The notes beneath the pieces are model-generated. The model was given only the letters and a program-made list of their open reading frames with translations. It ran no database searches and was not told the DNA's origin. A stretch of 64,000 bases of DNA from Paraburkholderia nodosa (GTDB taxonomy: Bacteria > Pseudomonadota > Gammaproteobacteria > Burkholderiales > Burkholderiaceae). A program made the translations under genes and the position numbers. This document shows, piece by piece, positions 55,856 through 63,700 of this stretch. Where the stretch lies: NCBI RefSeq assembly GCF_001718195.1, contig NZ_MCNV01000005.1, forward strand, positions 124,001-188,000. The letters are read 5' to 3'. Every line of letters begins with the position of its first letter. Position 1 is the first letter of the stretch.

Positions 55856-56308
55856 ATGACGACCACTGTCATTGCCATGCTGAACGAGCTGATCGAAACT
55901 TCAAAGGACGGCGAGCACGAATTCACGAAAGCAGCCGACGGGGCACAGCACGCAAGCGTGAACGAAGCGCTGCTCGAAAGTGCCGTGCACTGCTCGCGTG
56001 GCGCGCGCCAGTTGCAGGAACTCGTCGTGAAGCTTGGCGGCAAGCCGGAAAATGGCGGCAGCGTTGCGGGCGCGTTGCATCGCGGCTGGCTCAATGTGAA
56101 ATCCGCGGTTGGCACCCGCACCGACGACGCCATCCTTGCAGATTGCGAAAAGGGCGAAGATACCGCGGAGAAGCGGTTTCACAGTGCGCTTGAAAGGAAT
56201 TTGCCCGCTGATGTGAACGCCGTGGTGGCGCGGCTATATGGCGATGTGGCGCAGGATCTCGATCGCATCCGCGAGTTGCGAGTCCAGTTTGCCGAGACGA
56301 AACCCTGA
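55856..56308 (+). CDS. DUF2383 / PA2169-type four-helix-bundle protein
   Basis: A 150-residue all-helical protein. The order IAMLNELIETSKDGEHEFTK at the start, then a conserved Cys/Ser region and HSALERNLPADVNAVVARLY matches the ferritin-like DUF2383 family, whose members are stress-associated and may bind metal in a four-helix bundle. The ATG at 55856 has GGGAGCG upstream; a start at 55817 would add 13 residues. Confidence 0.8.
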   Translation: MTTTVIAMLNELIETSKDGEHEFTKAADGAQHASVNEALLESAVHCSRGARQLQELVVKLGGKPENGGSVAGALHRGWLNVKSAVGTRTDDAILADCEKGEDTAEKRFHSALERNLPADVNAVVARLYGDVAQDLDRIRELRVQFAETKP

Positions 56309-56331
56309 CTCGAGCGTGGTCGACGTGGGCG

Positions 56332-56580
56332 CTACTGGGTGGCGGATTCCGTAACGACCACCCGCACGTCCTGCGCGAAGGCGTCCTCGAACCGAATGCG
56401 CGCCACCGTAAGGCAATCCGCGGGCGTGCCGGCCCCGAGACGTACTGCAGCTTGTGCCGTGGCCTTCGCGGCAAGGCCAAATACAGCGACCGCCTCATCC
56501 CATGTGAGGCCGGTCGTCATCACTTCCTGAATGAGCCTGCCCGCCACCGCCTCGATCTTCGCTCTGCGTTCCCGATTCAT
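56332..56580 (-). CDS. Hypothetical small protein
   Basis: An 82-residue soluble helical protein (MNRERRAKIEAVAGRLIQEV, then GLTWDEAVAVFGLAAKATAQ). A Gly-Gly-Gly-Ala-Gly-type ribosome site, GGGAG, lies before the ATG at 56580. No known family. Convergent with the DUF2383 gene and separated from the integrase by about 300 bp. Confidence 0.55.
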   Translation of the reverse strand: MNRERRAKIEAVAGRLIQEVMTTGLTWDEAVAVFGLAAKATAQAAVRLGAGTPADCLTVARIRFEDAFAQDVRVVVTESATQ

Positions 56581-56830
56581 CACACCACTCCCGGTTTTGC
56601 GCGCTGTCGCTTGATGGAAACAGCGCATATTTTGGACCCGGTGCGCGGTTGAGGGCGTGCCGGAGGCGGTTGCCTCAATTGATTCCTGGGTGCTCCGGCG
56701 CGGCCCCCTGGAGGCGTGACGCGTTTTCAATATGGAATGTTTTCACATTGAATGAATGCCTTGTGATAAGAATACTTATCACACCAGTTGTGTTTTTGCG
56801 CACCACTACTGAGGCTTCGCGGCCGCTCAC

Positions 56831-56872
56831 GCAAGTAAAGTTGTGTCTAAATTGCAAGCAAAGTTGTGTCTA
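56831..56872. repeat. Paired 19-bp direct repeats next to the integrase
   Basis: GCAAGTAAAGTTGTGTCTA (56831-56849) and GCAAGCAAAGTTGTGTCTA (56854-56872) differ at one base and start 23 bp apart. They lie 6 bp beyond the integrase stop in an otherwise AT-rich gap (about 56740-56870). They could be recombinase arm-type sites, an attachment site, or the end of a lost insertion element. Confidence 0.6.
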
Positions 56873-56877
56873 TCGTC

Positions 56878-58545
56878 TCAGGGCGTTCCGAATGCCTCGT
56901 CCAGTTGCCGTGCGCGCCGGATGTCGTCTCCATGCAGGTAAATGGACGTGGTGGCGATCGACGCGTGGCGCAGGTTGTCCCGCACTGTCACCAGTTCGGC
57001 GCCGTGCGCCAGAGCATGCGAGGCGTGCGTGTGCCGCAGCCAGTGCGGGCTTGCCTGCCGCAACTTCCCGGCGAGCGCCGGCCGGTCCGCTTCGACCACA
57101 TGCGCGGCCAGCAGGAAGAAGCGGCGCAGGATGCGCCAGAGCCGCAGGCTCGCGATCGGTGCTCCTTTGTTGTCCAGACCCGCGACAATGGGCGTGCCGG
57201 GCGTCCATCGCTCGGGCGTGACAGGAAGATCGCGCTGAAGCAGGTAGTGGGTCAGCGCACGACGCGCAAGAGGAGGCAGCCCCGCCTTGCCGGCCTTCTC
57301 CCCCTTGCCATTCACATGGAGCCAGTGGTCTCCGCGCTCATCCGTGCAGATGTCGTCCAGCCGGGCATCGACGAGTTCACTAGCCCTCAGACCCGTGGCG
57401 TAGCCAAAGTCGAGCAGAAAGCGCAAACGCTGGGCGGCGGGCAGGCTCCAGCCGTATGACCATTCCAGTGCGTCAGCGATCATGCGGACCGTCTGCCATT
57501 CGCTTGCGGTAAAGCTGTGGGACGCGTCGAGGTCGGCGGCCCGCGTGCGGCGGCGCACCCTGACCCCCGCGAACGGGTTGGCAAACACGTAACGCTGTTC
57601 GACCAGCCAGCGATACATCGCAGACAACACGGTCAGCGCGTACGCGGTGGAGCGCGGCGACAGTGCCGAGACGAAGGGGCGCCACTCGGCGCTGTGACGC
57701 GGCCGGGCCGGACCAGTCCAGCGCGCGAGCGGCGTCGGTCGGCGCAGGAAACCGCGGAACGCGATCGCGTCGTCGGTCGTCAGTGACGACAGGGCGCGGC
57801 CACGCTCGATGATCGCCCAAAGCATCAGTCGTTCCACTTCCTTGCGGTAGGCACGATGAGTCCCGGGCGTGTCGTGCAGCGAAAGCCACGACTGCACCGC
57901 CTCGTAGTCATTGGTCGCATTTAGCAGGCAGGCTGTCTGGGGGGCACGGAATTGTCCGCGGGTACCGTTCAGCGCCTCCGGTACACGCAGCGTTTCCCAT
58001 GGTGCCAGCGGCGACGCGGCAAGTGCTGCGTAGGCTCGCTCGCCAAGATCGGAGTGCGCGGCGAGGAAGGCCTCGATGTGGCTCGCCCCAGCCGCGCCAA
58101 GCCCCCGAACGGGTTCCCACCAGCGGTGGCGGAATCGGATGCGTACGACAAGATCCGCGATCGTGTGCAGTCCATGGGCCATCAGCGCTGTAACAATGCG
58201 CGGCGGCAGCCACATGCTCACAGGATCGGCGAGCGCTGGCAGGGGGAGTGGCAGCCTGCGCAGCGTTTCGATGGCGCGCGAGATGGATGGGGAGCCGCCT
58301 TGCGCGGGTTGTTCGAGGAAGGCCGCGGCGAGGTCGGGACGATTGCGCTCCCGCGCATAGGCGGCCAGACGTCGACGGACGCGACCCAGCGCACTGCGCG
58401 CGGAAGCGTCCGTTACGCGTTGGTGGTCGAGATAGCGGGAAACGGCCTCACGGGCGCCGACGCCTTCATACCGGCTTCGCAAAGCCGCAAGTTCGGCATC
58501 GCTGGGGAAGCGGGTGAGTGAGATATTGGGCGAGCGCGTCTGCAT
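56878..58545 (-). CDS. Tyrosine recombinase / phage-type integrase with extended N-terminus
   Basis: A 555-residue integrase. The C-terminal catalytic domain (about 360-545) has the first Arg in ATGLRASELVDARL, HWLRHTHASHA (H-x-x-R), the later His in LRHASIATTSIYLH and the nucleophile Tyr in that same segment. A SAM-like core-binding domain covers about 205-320, and the N-terminal 200 residues form the extra domain seen in a burkholderial integrase group (DUF3701/phage_integr_N type). No excisionase, phage or conjugation genes flank it, so it is a stand-alone or relic integrase. ATG at 58545. Confidence 0.9.
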   Translation of the reverse strand: MQTRSPNISLTRFPSDAELAALRSRYEGVGAREAVSRYLDHQRVTDASARSALGRVRRRLAAYARERNRPDLAAAFLEQPAQGGSPSISRAIETLRRLPLPLPALADPVSMWLPPRIVTALMAHGLHTIADLVVRIRFRHRWWEPVRGLGAAGASHIEAFLAAHSDLGERAYAALAASPLAPWETLRVPEALNGTRGQFRAPQTACLLNATNDYEAVQSWLSLHDTPGTHRAYRKEVERLMLWAIIERGRALSSLTTDDAIAFRGFLRRPTPLARWTGPARPRHSAEWRPFVSALSPRSTAYALTVLSAMYRWLVEQRYVFANPFAGVRVRRRTRAADLDASHSFTASEWQTVRMIADALEWSYGWSLPAAQRLRFLLDFGYATGLRASELVDARLDDICTDERGDHWLHVNGKGEKAGKAGLPPLARRALTHYLLQRDLPVTPERWTPGTPIVAGLDNKGAPIASLRLWRILRRFFLLAAHVVEADRPALAGKLRQASPHWLRHTHASHALAHGAELVTVRDNLRHASIATTSIYLHGDDIRRARQLDEAFGTP

Positions 58546-59023
58546 GACGATCTCCCTCGGGCGTCTTCGGTGCGGGCATGAAAAGCGGGTGGTTCAGTGT
58601 AGTGCGTATCTGCCCACCATGCGACTTCGCCCGGACGGCAGGACGATTCTTTTACAGTCGGCCGGGGAAGACATGCCAGGCATTGCCGGCGGCAAAAGGC
58701 AGTAGACGACCCGTTTCAGTCATCTATGGCACGTCACCTCGACGACCGTTCTCGGGTGTCCAACGGCCGTTCGTTAACGCGTGCCTGGCAACATCCAAGC
58801 CGACGCTTCGTATATCCGATGCTAGCGTGGGACGTCATTGAAGCCATCGCATTCGATCATGGAGATCCGGTTCACTGTAGTGCTCATCGCACATCCGGCT
58901 TTCGTGGCCGCTCCCTCCTTAGCACCCGTCCGGTAGCGTTTCGATTTTCGCGGAGCCACCCTGGCTGCGCGTGATGGTAGCCATGTGACTTCCGTGAAAT
59001 GCGGCCCACGTGTTTAGACCATG
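58546..59023. other. Intergenic region between integrase and OhrR-like gene
   Basis: About 480 bp. No convincing gene; a 25-codon frame from 58859 (starts MEIRFTVVLIAHPAF) resembles the start of an export signal but ends at once and may be a relic. GC content is lower than in the flanking genes. Confidence 0.4.
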
Positions 59024-59045
59024 TTGCGATATAATCGCAAGCGAT
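59024..59045. promoter_or_regulatory. Palindromic operator-like site upstream of the first OhrR-like gene
   Basis: TTGCGATATAATCGCAA (59024-59040) is a perfect inverted repeat, overlapped by ATCGCAAGCGAT (59034-59045). It lies 46-67 bp upstream of the regulator's ATG, as expected for autoregulation by a MarR-family dimer. The TGCGA-N5-TCGCA core recurs upstream of the BON gene. Confidence 0.65.
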
Positions 59046-59090
59046 ATATTTAAACAGCGAGTCAGTGACCTTCGTTCGAAGAGGATGTAC

Positions 59091-59543
59091 ATGAAACCAA
59101 CTGAATTGCCAGAACCGGCACCCGTGCCGCTTGCGGACTATCTTTGCTTTGCTGTGTACTCCACGAACCTGGCGTTCGGCAGGGCTTACAAGCCCGTCCT
59201 CGATGTACTTGGCCTCACGTATCCTCAGTTCATTACGATCATAGCGCTCTGGGAGCAAGACAACCAGACGGTGAGCGGGTTGGGGGAAAAGTTGTTCCTG
59301 GAGTCGAACACGCTTACGCCACTGCTGAAGAAGCTCGAAGTGATGGGCTACGTGGAGCGCAAGCGTGATCCCGAGGATGAGCGCCAGGTGCGCGTCAGCT
59401 TGACGAAAAGCGGCCGGCGGTTGCGCGAGAAGAGCCTGAAAATTGCCGACCTTACCGATGCGACTGGGCTCAGCCCGGACGAATTCCAGAAATTGCAGAA
59501 GGCGATCGTGACGTTGCGCGGTAATTTGATCAACTCACTCTGA
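59091..59543 (+). CDS. OhrR-like MarR-family regulator (first copy)
   Basis: A 150-residue MarR winged-helix protein. LADYLCFAVYSTNLAFGRAY holds the N-terminal Cys (Cys19) expected to be oxidised by organic hydroperoxides in OhrR, and LGLTYPQFITIIALWE follows as in the family. The wing carries RKRDPEDERQVRVSLT. It has no second Cys, so it is of the one-Cys type like B. subtilis OhrR, which needs an external thiol. No ohr (OsmC-type peroxidase) gene is nearby. ATG at 59091 with GAGG seven bases upstream. Confidence 0.85.
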   Translation: MKPTELPEPAPVPLADYLCFAVYSTNLAFGRAYKPVLDVLGLTYPQFITIIALWEQDNQTVSGLGEKLFLESNTLTPLLKKLEVMGYVERKRDPEDERQVRVSLTKSGRRLREKSLKIADLTDATGLSPDEFQKLQKAIVTLRGNLINSL

Positions 59544-59808
59544 CACGCTTTCCCTGGAAGCAGCGTAGCCGACACGGATCGTTTTCTCTCAGAGCGATAT
59601 CACTTTCGGCGCGAGGGACAACATCAGTTCTTGCTCTTATATGTCCACCAGTCGGAGTACGCTCAGCCAACGGGCGAACTCGGTGCGTCATTGTCGTCCA
59701 GCGCGGTCGAGCGCAAACTTTCGACGACGCGGGCCCGAAGTCTGCTCGCTCCCTCGGAAGAGCGTTTAAGCTGATCCCAGCCCGTGGCGACTGGCTCAGG
59801 AAGCGGCG

Positions 59809-60201
59809 CTAATTGCGAATGCGGTACAACGCGCATATCTTGTTGCCATCCGGATCGCGTAGGTAAGCGAGATATAGCCTACCACCAGGTGCTTCACGTA
59901 CACCGGGGGGCGCTTCAATCGACGTACCGTGATTAGCAAGACCAGCCGCGTGCCAGAGATCTACCTGCGCGGCCGACGAGCACTCGAAGCCGACTGTTCC
60001 GCCGTTGGCGTGCGTGGCCGGTCGCCGATCGAGCGGCTCGGTAATTATGAACATTCCTGTGTCGTTGCGATACACGTAGCGGCGACGGTGGACGTTGTCG
60101 TCTTTGATGCCTTCGTCATAGCCGAGTGCGCCCAGTACGGCATCGTAAAATCGCTTGGCTTTTTCGAGGTCGTTGGTACCTACCGCAATGTGACTGAACA
60201 T
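59809..60201 (-). CDS. VOC-family (glyoxalase/dioxygenase fold) protein
   Basis: A 130-residue single-domain VOC protein: FSHIAVGTNDLEKAKRFYDA at the start, GGTVGFECSSAAQVDLWHAA in the middle, and YLAYLRDPDGNKICALYR at the end, where the metal-ligand Glu of many glyoxalases is replaced by Lys-Ile-Cys context. It may act on an electrophile or serve in resistance, but has no certain activity. The ATG at 60201 has AGGAG ten bases upstream. It lies between the two OhrR-like genes, and GCGATATAT in its promoter also occurs at the first ohrR operator. Confidence 0.8.
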   Translation of the reverse strand: MFSHIAVGTNDLEKAKRFYDAVLGALGYDEGIKDDNVHRRRYVYRNDTGMFIITEPLDRRPATHANGGTVGFECSSAAQVDLWHAAGLANHGTSIEAPPGVREAPGGRLYLAYLRDPDGNKICALYRIRN

Positions 60202-60334
60202 TACTGGCAATCTCCTGTTTGAATGGTGATTGGATCTGCGTGTGCCTGCCGCGAACTGGCTTTTGCTGATGTTGAGCAGACGTTAGCCGCGCCGTATTTA
60301 GTCTGACGCGATATATGTGAAAAGCGCGACGGAC

Positions 60335-60817
60335 TCAGTCCCTCATGACTGACGTCAGTTGTCGAGGGCGCTCGAGGTTGGTCCGCAGCTTCGAAATGGC
60401 CTCCTGTACATGCAGGACCTCGCCAAGCACTAGACCCATCGTCCTGACGGAATCTGCGCTCAGTGCTTTCTCGCGAAGCTTCCGACCGTTTCCTGTGAGA
60501 CTGATCAGTATGCGACGCTTATCCTTTGGATCGCGCTGTCTATCCAGATAGCCCATGAGTTGAAGCTGTTTTAATATTGGCGTTAGCGCGCTGGTTTTTA
60601 AAAGCAGCTTCGCTCCTAGCTCGCCGACGGCCTGAGGTGAGCGCTCCCAGAGCGCAATGATCGTGACGTATTGCGGATAGGTGAGCCCCAGTTCGTCGAG
60701 GACCGGACGATAGGCTTTGACGAAGGCAAGATTCGCGGAGTAAATCGCGAAACAGAGCGATTCAGAAAGCCTTACGGGTCTCGCGAACGGGTGGTCTTTA
60801 GATCTCGTCTGCATCAT
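60335..60817 (-). CDS. OhrR-like MarR-family regulator (second copy)
   Basis: A 160-residue MarR protein closely related to the one at 59091: RLSESLCFAIYSANLAFVKA with a single Cys (Cys22), LGLTYPQYVTIIALWE and RQRDPKDKRRILISLT. It is co-directional with the VOC gene and separated from it by 133 bp. Two diverged one-Cys OhrR paralogues 1 kb apart suggest duplication with different sensing ranges. ATG at 60817 (a second ATG follows directly; a GTG at 60877 would add 20 residues). Confidence 0.85.
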   Translation of the reverse strand: MMQTRSKDHPFARPVRLSESLCFAIYSANLAFVKAYRPVLDELGLTYPQYVTIIALWERSPQAVGELGAKLLLKTSALTPILKQLQLMGYLDRQRDPKDKRRILISLTGNGRKLREKALSADSVRTMGLVLGEVLHVQEAISKLRTNLERPRQLTSVMRD

Positions 60818-61052
60818 CTTTAAAACGTAGGATTCCTGTGAGACTTTCGTATGGTGATCTGGATAGCTTGGGATCACGAACGACTGCTACCTGCATGCGC
60901 CTCCAGGCTGCTGTGCAACCGGTGTCGTGGCGCCATTGGGATCAAAGCTGGTCGTAGTCGTCTCGAGTGATATCAGCAGCGCCTTGGCGAGTTGGATGCC
61001 CTGTGGCGCTTAGATCTTGCACTTTTCAGCCAAATTGGCCGTCCGGCTCGGC

Positions 61053-61553
61053 TCACCTATCCACTTTCCATTCCTGTCGAACGAAATGGCAGGTGTATCC
61101 ATCGGGATTGCGTTCCAGATAGCCTTGATGTTCCGGCTCCGCTTCCCAGAATTCTCGCGCTGGGGCAATCTGGGTTACAACCCTACCAGGCCAGAGGTCG
61201 GACGCATCGATTTCGGCCACCGTGTTACCGGCTACCGCTTTTTGCTCTTCGCTGAGGTAGAAGATTGCTGACCGGTAACTCGGCCCGATATCATTGCCTT
61301 GTCGGTCAGCAGTCGTCGGATCATGAATCTGGAAGAAGAATGCCAGGAGCTGGCGATAACTAATTGTTCGCTTGTCGAATACGACCTCAACGGCTTCCGC
61401 GTGTGCGCCATGATCGAGGTAGGTGGCGTTAGGCGTGGAGCCACCGGTGTAGCCCACGCGCGTTGAGATTACGCCGGGAAAGCGCCGCAGTAGCGCCTCC
61501 ATTCCCCAAAAGCACCCACCAGCCAAAATGGCAGTTTCAGTTTCCGTTGTCAT
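61053..61553 (-). CDS. msrA: Peptide-methionine (S)-S-oxide reductase
   Basis: A 166-residue Msr[16 protein letters not shown] with the catalytic Cys, [39 protein letters not shown] and [12 protein letters not shown] are all present. It reduces methionine-S-sulfoxide in oxidised proteins. There is no C-terminal resolving-Cys tail. It fits the surrounding peroxide/electrophile-defence genes. The ATG at 61553 has AAAGGGATGAA upstream. Confidence 0.95.
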   Translation of the reverse strand: MTTETETAILAGGCFWGMEALLRRFPGVISTRVGYTGGSTPNATYLDHGAHAEAVEVVFDKRTISYRQLLAFFFQIHDPTTADRQGNDIGPSYRSAIFYLSEEQKAVAGNTVAEIDASDLWPGRVVTQIAPAREFWEAEPEHQGYLERNPDGYTCHFVRQEWKVDR

Positions 61554-61576
61554 TTCATCCCTTTTTCGTAGTCGAC

Positions 61577-61595
61577 GGATGCCTCGCTGGCATCC
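61577..61595. promoter_or_regulatory. Inverted repeat upstream of msrA
   Basis: GGATGCC-TCGCT-GGCATCC, a perfect 7-bp inverted repeat 24 bp before the msrA ATG. It may be an operator or a hairpin in the msrA leader. Confidence 0.4.
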
Positions 61596-61666
61596 AATCG
61601 AAGTTCTGCGTGACTCGCGATCGTCAGGCGGAATGCAAACTACCTGACATGACAGCGGGAAGGCAA

Positions 61667-62059
61667 TTACCGAGGCGTCCTGATGCCAAGCCGGTTGTTC
61701 ACAGAGCTCACGCCCTCTACTTTCCCGGCCGCATTGCCGGCAAGGGTGATCTGATCGTCGCTGATGCAACTGCCGGTTAGCGTGACCATACCGTCGACTG
61801 CAGTGACGTAGATATTCGCGGGACTCAATCCCTTGGTGCGCGCGAGCACATGGCGGACCTTCTTCGCGAGCGCGCGGTTTGCGGCCTTTGCAGTTTTGGG
61901 TGACGTCAGCACCGCAGCATTTGTCGAAGCCGATGGTGACGTTGCATCTTGTGCATGTACACCAAAGGCGAGCGTCAACGCGAAAGCAGTGACAGCTGAT
62001 TTGACGGCGCGAGTGACCTGCATTTTGGTATTCGATGTGTGGACGAGCATGACATTCAC
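61667..62059 (-). CDS. BON-domain periplasmic protein
   Basis: A 130-residue exported protein: signal peptide to about residue 36 ([10 protein letters not shown]), a Ser/Thr-rich linker, and a single BON domain (about 60-128) with [20 protein letters not shown] and [14 protein letters not shown] proteins attach to membranes and are often osmotic- or stress-induced (OsmY-like). The start is GTG at 62059 with GAGGAG upstream; an ATG at 62023 would give a shorter signal peptide. A cluster of palindromes lies just upstream. Confidence 0.8.
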   Translation of the reverse strand: MNVMLVHTSNTKMQVTRAVKSAVTAFALTLAFGVHAQDATSPSASTNAAVLTSPKTAKAANRALAKKVRHVLARTKGLSPANIYVTAVDGMVTLTGSCISDDQITLAGNAAGKVEGVSSVNNRLGIRTPR

Positions 62060-62111
62060 GACGAGATCTCCTCAGTGCATTGCCCAGTCATTCCGGGCCT
62101 GGTTTATAGTT

Positions 62112-62193
62112 CGCATGCGATGTACTCGCATGCGCGTAAGAATGCGACAAAGACTAGTCAATGTCAATAGCATGCTATCTAATCGTATGCGAT
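62112..62193. promoter_or_regulatory. Three palindromes upstream of the BON gene
   Basis: CGCATGCGA (62112-62120) and TCGCATGCG (62126-62134) form a perfect 9-bp inverted repeat around TGTAC; ATAGCATGCTAT (62167-62178) is a perfect palindrome; ATCGTATGCGAT (62182-62193) is a near-palindrome. The first shares TGCGA-N5-TCGCA with the site upstream of the OhrR-like gene at 59091. The rest of the 325-bp gap holds no gene. Confidence 0.6.
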
Positions 62194-62384
62194 CGGTATG
62201 GAGAGGGGGAAGGCGTAGCCAATCTAGAAAGACGCTCGCGGACGGCCCCGTTTCACATGCCGGGTGAACTTATCAGCGGTTCAAATGGACTTGGACCGAG
62301 CCACATAACCTTAGAGAACCTAAGCACGAGCGTCTGCAGAAGCAGCGACCGTGGCTAGTTGTCTTTCGCTCTGGCAATGCCCGC

Positions 62385-63524
62385 TCAGTGACGCGGTTCG
62401 CATAGGGCAACTTCCACTGCATGATCGCGGCGACGGGTGCCTCGAGTATCAACGCCGAGCGATAAATCGGCCATTTGCAGCACCGGGTAGTCCGTGTAAC
62501 CGGTTTCCCCTTCGGCGTAGTAAGAGGAAGGATTGGGCTGGTTTAGCGGCGCGTCGAGTTTGAAGCGCCGCGGCAGGTCAGGGTTAGCTATAAACAACTG
62601 ACCCCACGCCACGGCATCCGCTTCACCTGCATCGAGCGTCTGCTGAGCCGATGCCCGTGTAAGCTTCTCGTTCGCTATGTACGGTCCGCCGAACGCGGCT
62701 TTCAGTTTGGGACCAAGACGGTTCTCGCCGAGCGATTCCCGGGCGGCGATGAATGCGATCCTGCGCTTGCCGAGCTCGCGAGCGACATAGCCGAACGTAG
62801 CCGCTGGGTCGGAATCGCCCATCGTACCCACGTCGCCGCGCGGCGCGAGGTGCATGCCAACACGATTAGCGCCCCATACGTCGATACACGCGTCGGTTAC
62901 TTCGAGGAGGAGGCGGGCGCGATTTTCGATTGAGCCGCCATACGCGTCCGTACGATGGTTTGTGCTGTCCTGCAGGAACTGGTCGAGCAGATAGCCATTC
63001 GCACCGTGCATTTCGATGCCATCGAAACCCGCGGCCTTGGCATTCCTGGCACCCGTACGATAGGCATCGGCGATGCCTGGGATTTCGGCGAGGTCGAGCG
63101 CGCGCGGCGTCACGAAAGATCGCGGCGGACGCACGAGGCTCACGTTGCCTTGTGGTGCGATCGCGCTCGGCGCAACCGGCAGATCACTGTTCAGGAAGAT
63201 CGGATCCGACATGCGCCCGACATGCCAAAGTTGCAGAAAGATCCTGCCCCCAGCGGTGTGCACGGCTTCGGTAACGAGCTTCCAACCTGCAACCTGCTCC
63301 TGCGACCAGATGCCAGGCGTCGCGGCGTAGCCGACACCTTGCGGCGTGACCGACGTGGCTTCCGTGAGGATCAGTCCGGCAGACGCGCGCTCCGCATAAT
63401 ACTTGGCCATCAGCGCATTAGGCACGCGTTCATCACCTGCGCGTTTGCGGGTCAGCGGGGCCATGATGATCCGATTCGGCAACGTGAGGTCGCCAACCTG
63501 GAGAGGGTCAAAAAGAGTCGGCAT
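62385..63524 (-). CDS. Old Yellow Enzyme family alkene reductase (second copy)
   Basis: A 379-residue TIM-barrel flavoenzyme: LTLPNRIIMAPLTRKRAG, EMHGANGYLLDQFLQD (His/Asn substrate clamp), YGGSIENRARLLLEV and GYTDYPVL. It differs clearly from the first copy at 5912, with a longer C-terminus (about 20 extra residues after GYTDYP). It should reduce activated alkenes, quinones or nitro compounds and so detoxify electrophiles. A perfect inverted repeat lies 20-34 bp upstream of its ATG. Confidence 0.9.
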   Translation of the reverse strand: MPTLFDPLQVGDLTLPNRIIMAPLTRKRAGDERVPNALMAKYYAERASAGLILTEATSVTPQGVGYAATPGIWSQEQVAGWKLVTEAVHTAGGRIFLQLWHVGRMSDPIFLNSDLPVAPSAIAPQGNVSLVRPPRSFVTPRALDLAEIPGIADAYRTGARNAKAAGFDGIEMHGANGYLLDQFLQDSTNHRTDAYGGSIENRARLLLEVTDACIDVWGANRVGMHLAPRGDVGTMGDSDPAATFGYVARELGKRRIAFIAARESLGENRLGPKLKAAFGGPYIANEKLTRASAQQTLDAGEADAVAWGQLFIANPDLPRRFKLDAPLNQPNPSSYYAEGETGYTDYPVLQMADLSLGVDTRGTRRRDHAVEVALCEPRH

Positions 63525-63543
63525 AACAGTTTGCTTATCCTGA

Positions 63544-63558
63544 CGGACCTAAGGTCCG
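63544..63558. promoter_or_regulatory. Inverted repeat upstream of the second ene-reductase
   Basis: CGGACCT-A-AGGTCCG, a perfect 7-bp inverted repeat with one spacer base, 20 bp before the ATG. Position suits a repressor operator (for example of TetR/NemR or HxlR type). Confidence 0.5.
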
Positions 63559-63700
63559 CGTCATTGAAACCTGCGTGATGCACGAGCTGAACGAGGTCCA
63601 GCTTTCATGCCTGCATCTGTCCATGAATGGTGTTGGCACGCGTCGACGAAACCCAGACGTGGGGTTCCCGGGCGTCACGCTACGGGACCGGTTCGGGCGT

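Noticed and set aside
56831..56872. CRISPR array
   Set aside because: Only two repeats with a 4-bp gap and no spacers or cas genes.
58859..58936. A 25-codon signal-peptide-like frame
   Set aside because: Too short, no ribosome site and no continuation; treated as noise or relic.
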